From Alphaproteobacteria bacterium (GTDB lineage Bacteria; Pseudomonadota; Alphaproteobacteria; Rhodobacterales; Rhodobacteraceae), in the NCBI GenBank assembly GCA_029289325.1, contig JARFTV010000015.1, forward strand, positions 11,138 through 71,245: 60,108 nt of DNA, read 5' to 3'. A program made the position numbers and the translations under genes. Each line of letters begins with the position of its first letter. Position 1 is the first letter of the stretch. Under the pieces are notes generated by a model. It was not told the origin of the DNA, ran no database searches, and was given only the letters and a program-made list of their open reading frames with translations. Positions 57,977 through 60,108 of the stretch are shown here, in pieces.

Positions 57977-59901
57977 CAGCGCTTCACCGGGCTGGGACGG
58001 TTACCGAAGCGCGAGCGCAGCACGGCGTCCTGGCGACCGCTCCCGATGGACTCGGAGACCGCCACCTCAATGATCTTCTGCCCGTTGGGACCCTGCCGTT
58101 CGTTCACCGTCGCCTGCCCCGATGTGTTGTTGTTGACCTGCACCATGACCGGCGGGGCCGAGGCACCTGCCGCTGCCACGCCGAGCTTTCCGCCGATCCG
58201 GGTCAGCGGCATGATCGCCTCGGGCCCCGCCTCGCCCATCACGCCCATGCCACCCCGCATCGGGAACATGGTGGCGCTGCTAACGATGCCCCCGGCGGCG
58301 AAGGCCTGCACCACCCCCCGGTCGAAGGCATTGCCCTTGGCGTTCATCAGCGGGATGATCCCGCCGGCGCCGAAGATGCCCGGCAGGCTGTTCGCGAGCT
58401 GCTGATACAGCGCCATCTGCGCCAGCTGCTTGGCGAGGTTCTTCAGCGCCTCGGCCGGATCGTCGAACAGGTTGTCGAAGGCGCTGCGGATCGCACTGGC
58501 GGCCTGCTTTCCAAGGTCGCCAACCTTGTCCAGACCTTCGCCCAGCTTCTTGACCGCGCGATTGTAGGTCTCGGTATCCAGATGGCCGGCCTTGTGCAGC
58601 GCGTTCAGCTTTTCGAGCTCGATCTTGTATTTCTCCGCCGCCGTGCGGGTCTGGTCGTAGATCCGCGCCGCCTCACGCTCGGCTTGGCTGGCGGCACCAC
58701 CGCCACCGCCGCGCCCACGCTGGGTATTGCGCGGGTTCAGCATCGCGTCCGCTTGCTCGACCACCTCTCGGGACGGAACAAACGGCTTCGCACCGCCATC
58801 CATGAACTGGCGCGGGTCGCCACCGCGCCCGCCATAGGTCATGTTAGCCTTGTCAAACTCGCGCTGCGCCGCGAGGGCGTCGAACATGTTGTCAGCCAGT
58901 CGTTTCGCATCGTCCGCCCCAGCACGGATGTTGGCCAGGTCAATCGAAGCCAGCCCCAGGGCGGCCAGTTCTGCATCCGTGAGGCTTTGCAGGAGGCGAA
59001 GGGCTTCGTCATTGAACTTCCCACCGGCCGCGACTGCCGCGATGATGGCGTCTCGCAGCTCGGCCATGGCCGCGGCCTGTTCGCGCGGCGCGGCGCTTGA
59101 CACCTCGGCAACACGACCCAGCGCCTCAACAATCCGCGCCGAAGCCTCGGCGTTGAAGTTCAGCGACGACGACAGTTTGTTCACCACCTCGGCATTCATC
59201 CGGGCCAGTCGTGCTTCCAGCTTCTGAATGTCGGCCTCGGCAGCAGCGATATCGAAGTCGACCGCGAGGGGCGGATTGTTCCGCACCGCTTCGAGATCGG
59301 CCTTCAGTTCGCGGATCTTCAACCGGTACGCCTCGATCCGTTCAGCATCGTCCCCGAGAAAAGCCGCGATCGAGCCCGTTGCCTGCCCCAACGCATTCTG
59401 CGCCCGGGCCGCTGCGATCTGACGCTGGATCTCCAGCACCTCCCGCGCCTGGGTGGCGCCAGAGCCGAAATTGCCGAACAGGTCGGACGGGGTCGCGGCG
59501 GCGGCACGGGCGGCGGCCTGATATTCCTGCATCGCCGTGGTAAGTGCCGTGACGCTGGTATTCAGCTCCTTGGCCTTGTCGACACCCAACCCGAACGCGG
59601 CGAACAGCGGAATCGCGACCGCGGCGGCCGTGCCAAGAAGCACGCCGAGCGTCCCGAAGCCCGACAACAGCTGCGGCAGCTGCTGCGCCAGGGCTCGGGA
59701 TGCATCAGTACCGCCCGCAACCTGGACGGCGAAGTCCTGCACCTGGAAGCCCACGTTCTGCAGCCCGGCCCCACCCGAGCGTGCGCTGCGGTCGACCTGA
59801 CCAAATGCGCGCTGTGCTTCCTGGCCGACTTGCTGGAACTCGGCCTTCACGCGGCCGCCGCCCTCAGCCTTCAGCCGGACCGATACCTGCTTTTCCGCCA
59901 C
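57976..59901 (-). CDS. Phage tail tape measure protein
   Basis: A 641-aa protein from GTG 59901 (M-A-E-K-Q-V-S-V-R-L-K-A-E-G-G-G) behind GGAGAG. It has long coiled-coil regions (A-A-E-A-D-I-Q-K-L-E-A-R-L-A-R), a hydrophobic segment near residues 80-100 (T-L-G-V-L-L-G-T-A-A-A-V-A-I), and a C-terminal Gly-rich part with G-P-E-A-I-M-P-L-T-R, the usual tape-measure ending. Sets tail length and enters the host membrane. Overlaps the upstream gene by 38 bp. Confidence 0.88.
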   Translation of the reverse strand: MAEKQVSVRLKAEGGGRVKAEFQQVGQEAQRAFGQVDRSARSGGAGLQNVGFQVQDFAVQVAGGTDASRALAQQLPQLLSGFGTLGVLLGTAAAVAIPLFAAFGLGVDKAKELNTSVTALTTAMQEYQAAARAAAATPSDLFGNFGSGATQAREVLEIQRQIAAARAQNALGQATGSIAAFLGDDAERIEAYRLKIRELKADLEAVRNNPPLAVDFDIAAAEADIQKLEARLARMNAEVVNKLSSSLNFNAEASARIVEALGRVAEVSSAAPREQAAAMAELRDAIIAAVAAGGKFNDEALRLLQSLTDAELAALGLASIDLANIRAGADDAKRLADNMFDALAAQREFDKANMTYGGRGGDPRQFMDGGAKPFVPSREVVEQADAMLNPRNTQRGRGGGGGAASQAEREAARIYDQTRTAAEKYKIELEKLNALHKAGHLDTETYNRAVKKLGEGLDKVGDLGKQAASAIRSAFDNLFDDPAEALKNLAKQLAQMALYQQLANSLPGIFGAGGIIPLMNAKGNAFDRGVVQAFAAGGIVSSATMFPMRGGMGVMGEAGPEAIMPLTRIGGKLGVAAAGASAPPVMVQVNNNTSGQATVNERQGPNGQKIIEVAVSESIGSGRQDAVLRSRFGNRPSPVKR

Positions 59902-60108
59902 GCTCGTTCTCTCCGAAGGTCAGGTCGTTCTCGGTCTTCTGATTTGCGCCCGCGACCAAGGCAGCCTCGATCGCAGGCAGAAAGTCGCAGACCAGCGCCT
60001 CGCTGATCCCGGTGGCCCGGGCCATCGCCAGCACGGCCGTCATGTCAAAGCCCAGGACGGCGCCCGGAATGGCGCGGATCTGACCGCCGGCGCGCAGCAC
60101 CAGGTCCC
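59864..60108 (-). CDS. Phage tail assembly chaperone-like protein (partial, runs off the window)
   Basis: The frame is open to the right edge, so the true start is outside. The visible part reads L-R-A-G-G-Q-I-R-A-I-P-G-A-V-L-G-F-D followed by a helical A-M-A-R-A-T-G-I-S and L-P-A-I-E-A-A-L-V-A-G. The position directly before the tape measure is that of tail assembly chaperones in siphophages. GTG 60100 is an in-frame alternative but an unlikely start. Confidence 0.6.
   Translation of the reverse strand, partial: DLVLRAGGQIRAIPGAVLGFDMTAVLAMARATGISEALVCDFLPAIEAALVAGANQKTENDLTFGENERGGKAGIGPAEG

Noticed and set aside
47771-60108. RcGTA-type gene transfer agent cluster
   Set aside because: Glycine-rich fibres, TipJ, DUF1833, endolysin and holin order do not follow the GTA gene order; a siphovirus-type prophage fits better.

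Overview
The window is high-GC DNA from an alphaproteobacterium, most likely of the Rhodobacterales (Paracoccus/Rhodobacter/Roseobacter relatives). The grounds are protein character, short overlapping operons, and typical neighbours such as meaB, rpmB, lepA, entericidin and an orphan BrnA-like protein. No tRNA, rRNA or CRISPR array was seen.

Region 1 (about 0.1-18.4 kb) is ordinary chromosome: meaB, rpmB with a good terminator, a rifampin ADP-ribosyltransferase (Arr) gene divergent from lepA, two tiny lipoproteins, purC, a PfkB sugar kinase fused in frame to a D-aminoacyl-tRNA deacylase, an acyl-CoA synthetase, an MsbA-type ABC exporter, a tight run of alpha/beta hydrolases around a threonine dehydratase-like enzyme, and an enolase-superfamily enzyme.

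Region 2 (about 18.5-42.1 kb) is a large PQQ-dependent alcohol oxidation island. It has a periplasmic quinoprotein dehydrogenase with a D-Y-D lanthanide-type signature, a cytochrome c, the accessory genes of the 'PQQ-dependent alcohol dehydrogenase system' (beta-propeller protein, periplasmic binding protein, PedC-like permease, ATPase), a NitT/TauT-type ABC importer, a proton-channel (MotA/TolQ/ExbB) three-gene module of unknown role, two LysR regulators, and a complete pqqABCDE operon followed by a proline-iminopeptidase-like gene. Seven intergenic 15-mers matching ATWGG-N7-WAW lie in front of these transcription units, five of them 66-100 bp before a start codon. They look like one LysR regulon operator.

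Region 3 (about 42.1-47.5 kb) is a lower-GC accessory patch. It holds a 39-bp imperfect direct repeat, small genes, a decayed duplicate of a small gene, a DUF3800 protein beside an unrecognised 228-aa protein, a frameshifted IS1595/ISXO2-like transposase, a 12-bp inverted repeat, and a collagen-like secreted protein.

Region 4 (about 47.7-60.1 kb, all minus strand) is the tail and lysis end of a siphovirus-type prophage. In transcription order it has a tail chaperone-like fragment, tape measure, two minor tail proteins, NlpC/P60 peptidase, TipJ-like tail tip protein, glycine-rich fibre proteins, a baseplate-like protein, endolysin and holin-like proteins. The prophage continues beyond the right edge, so its integrase and head genes are not visible.
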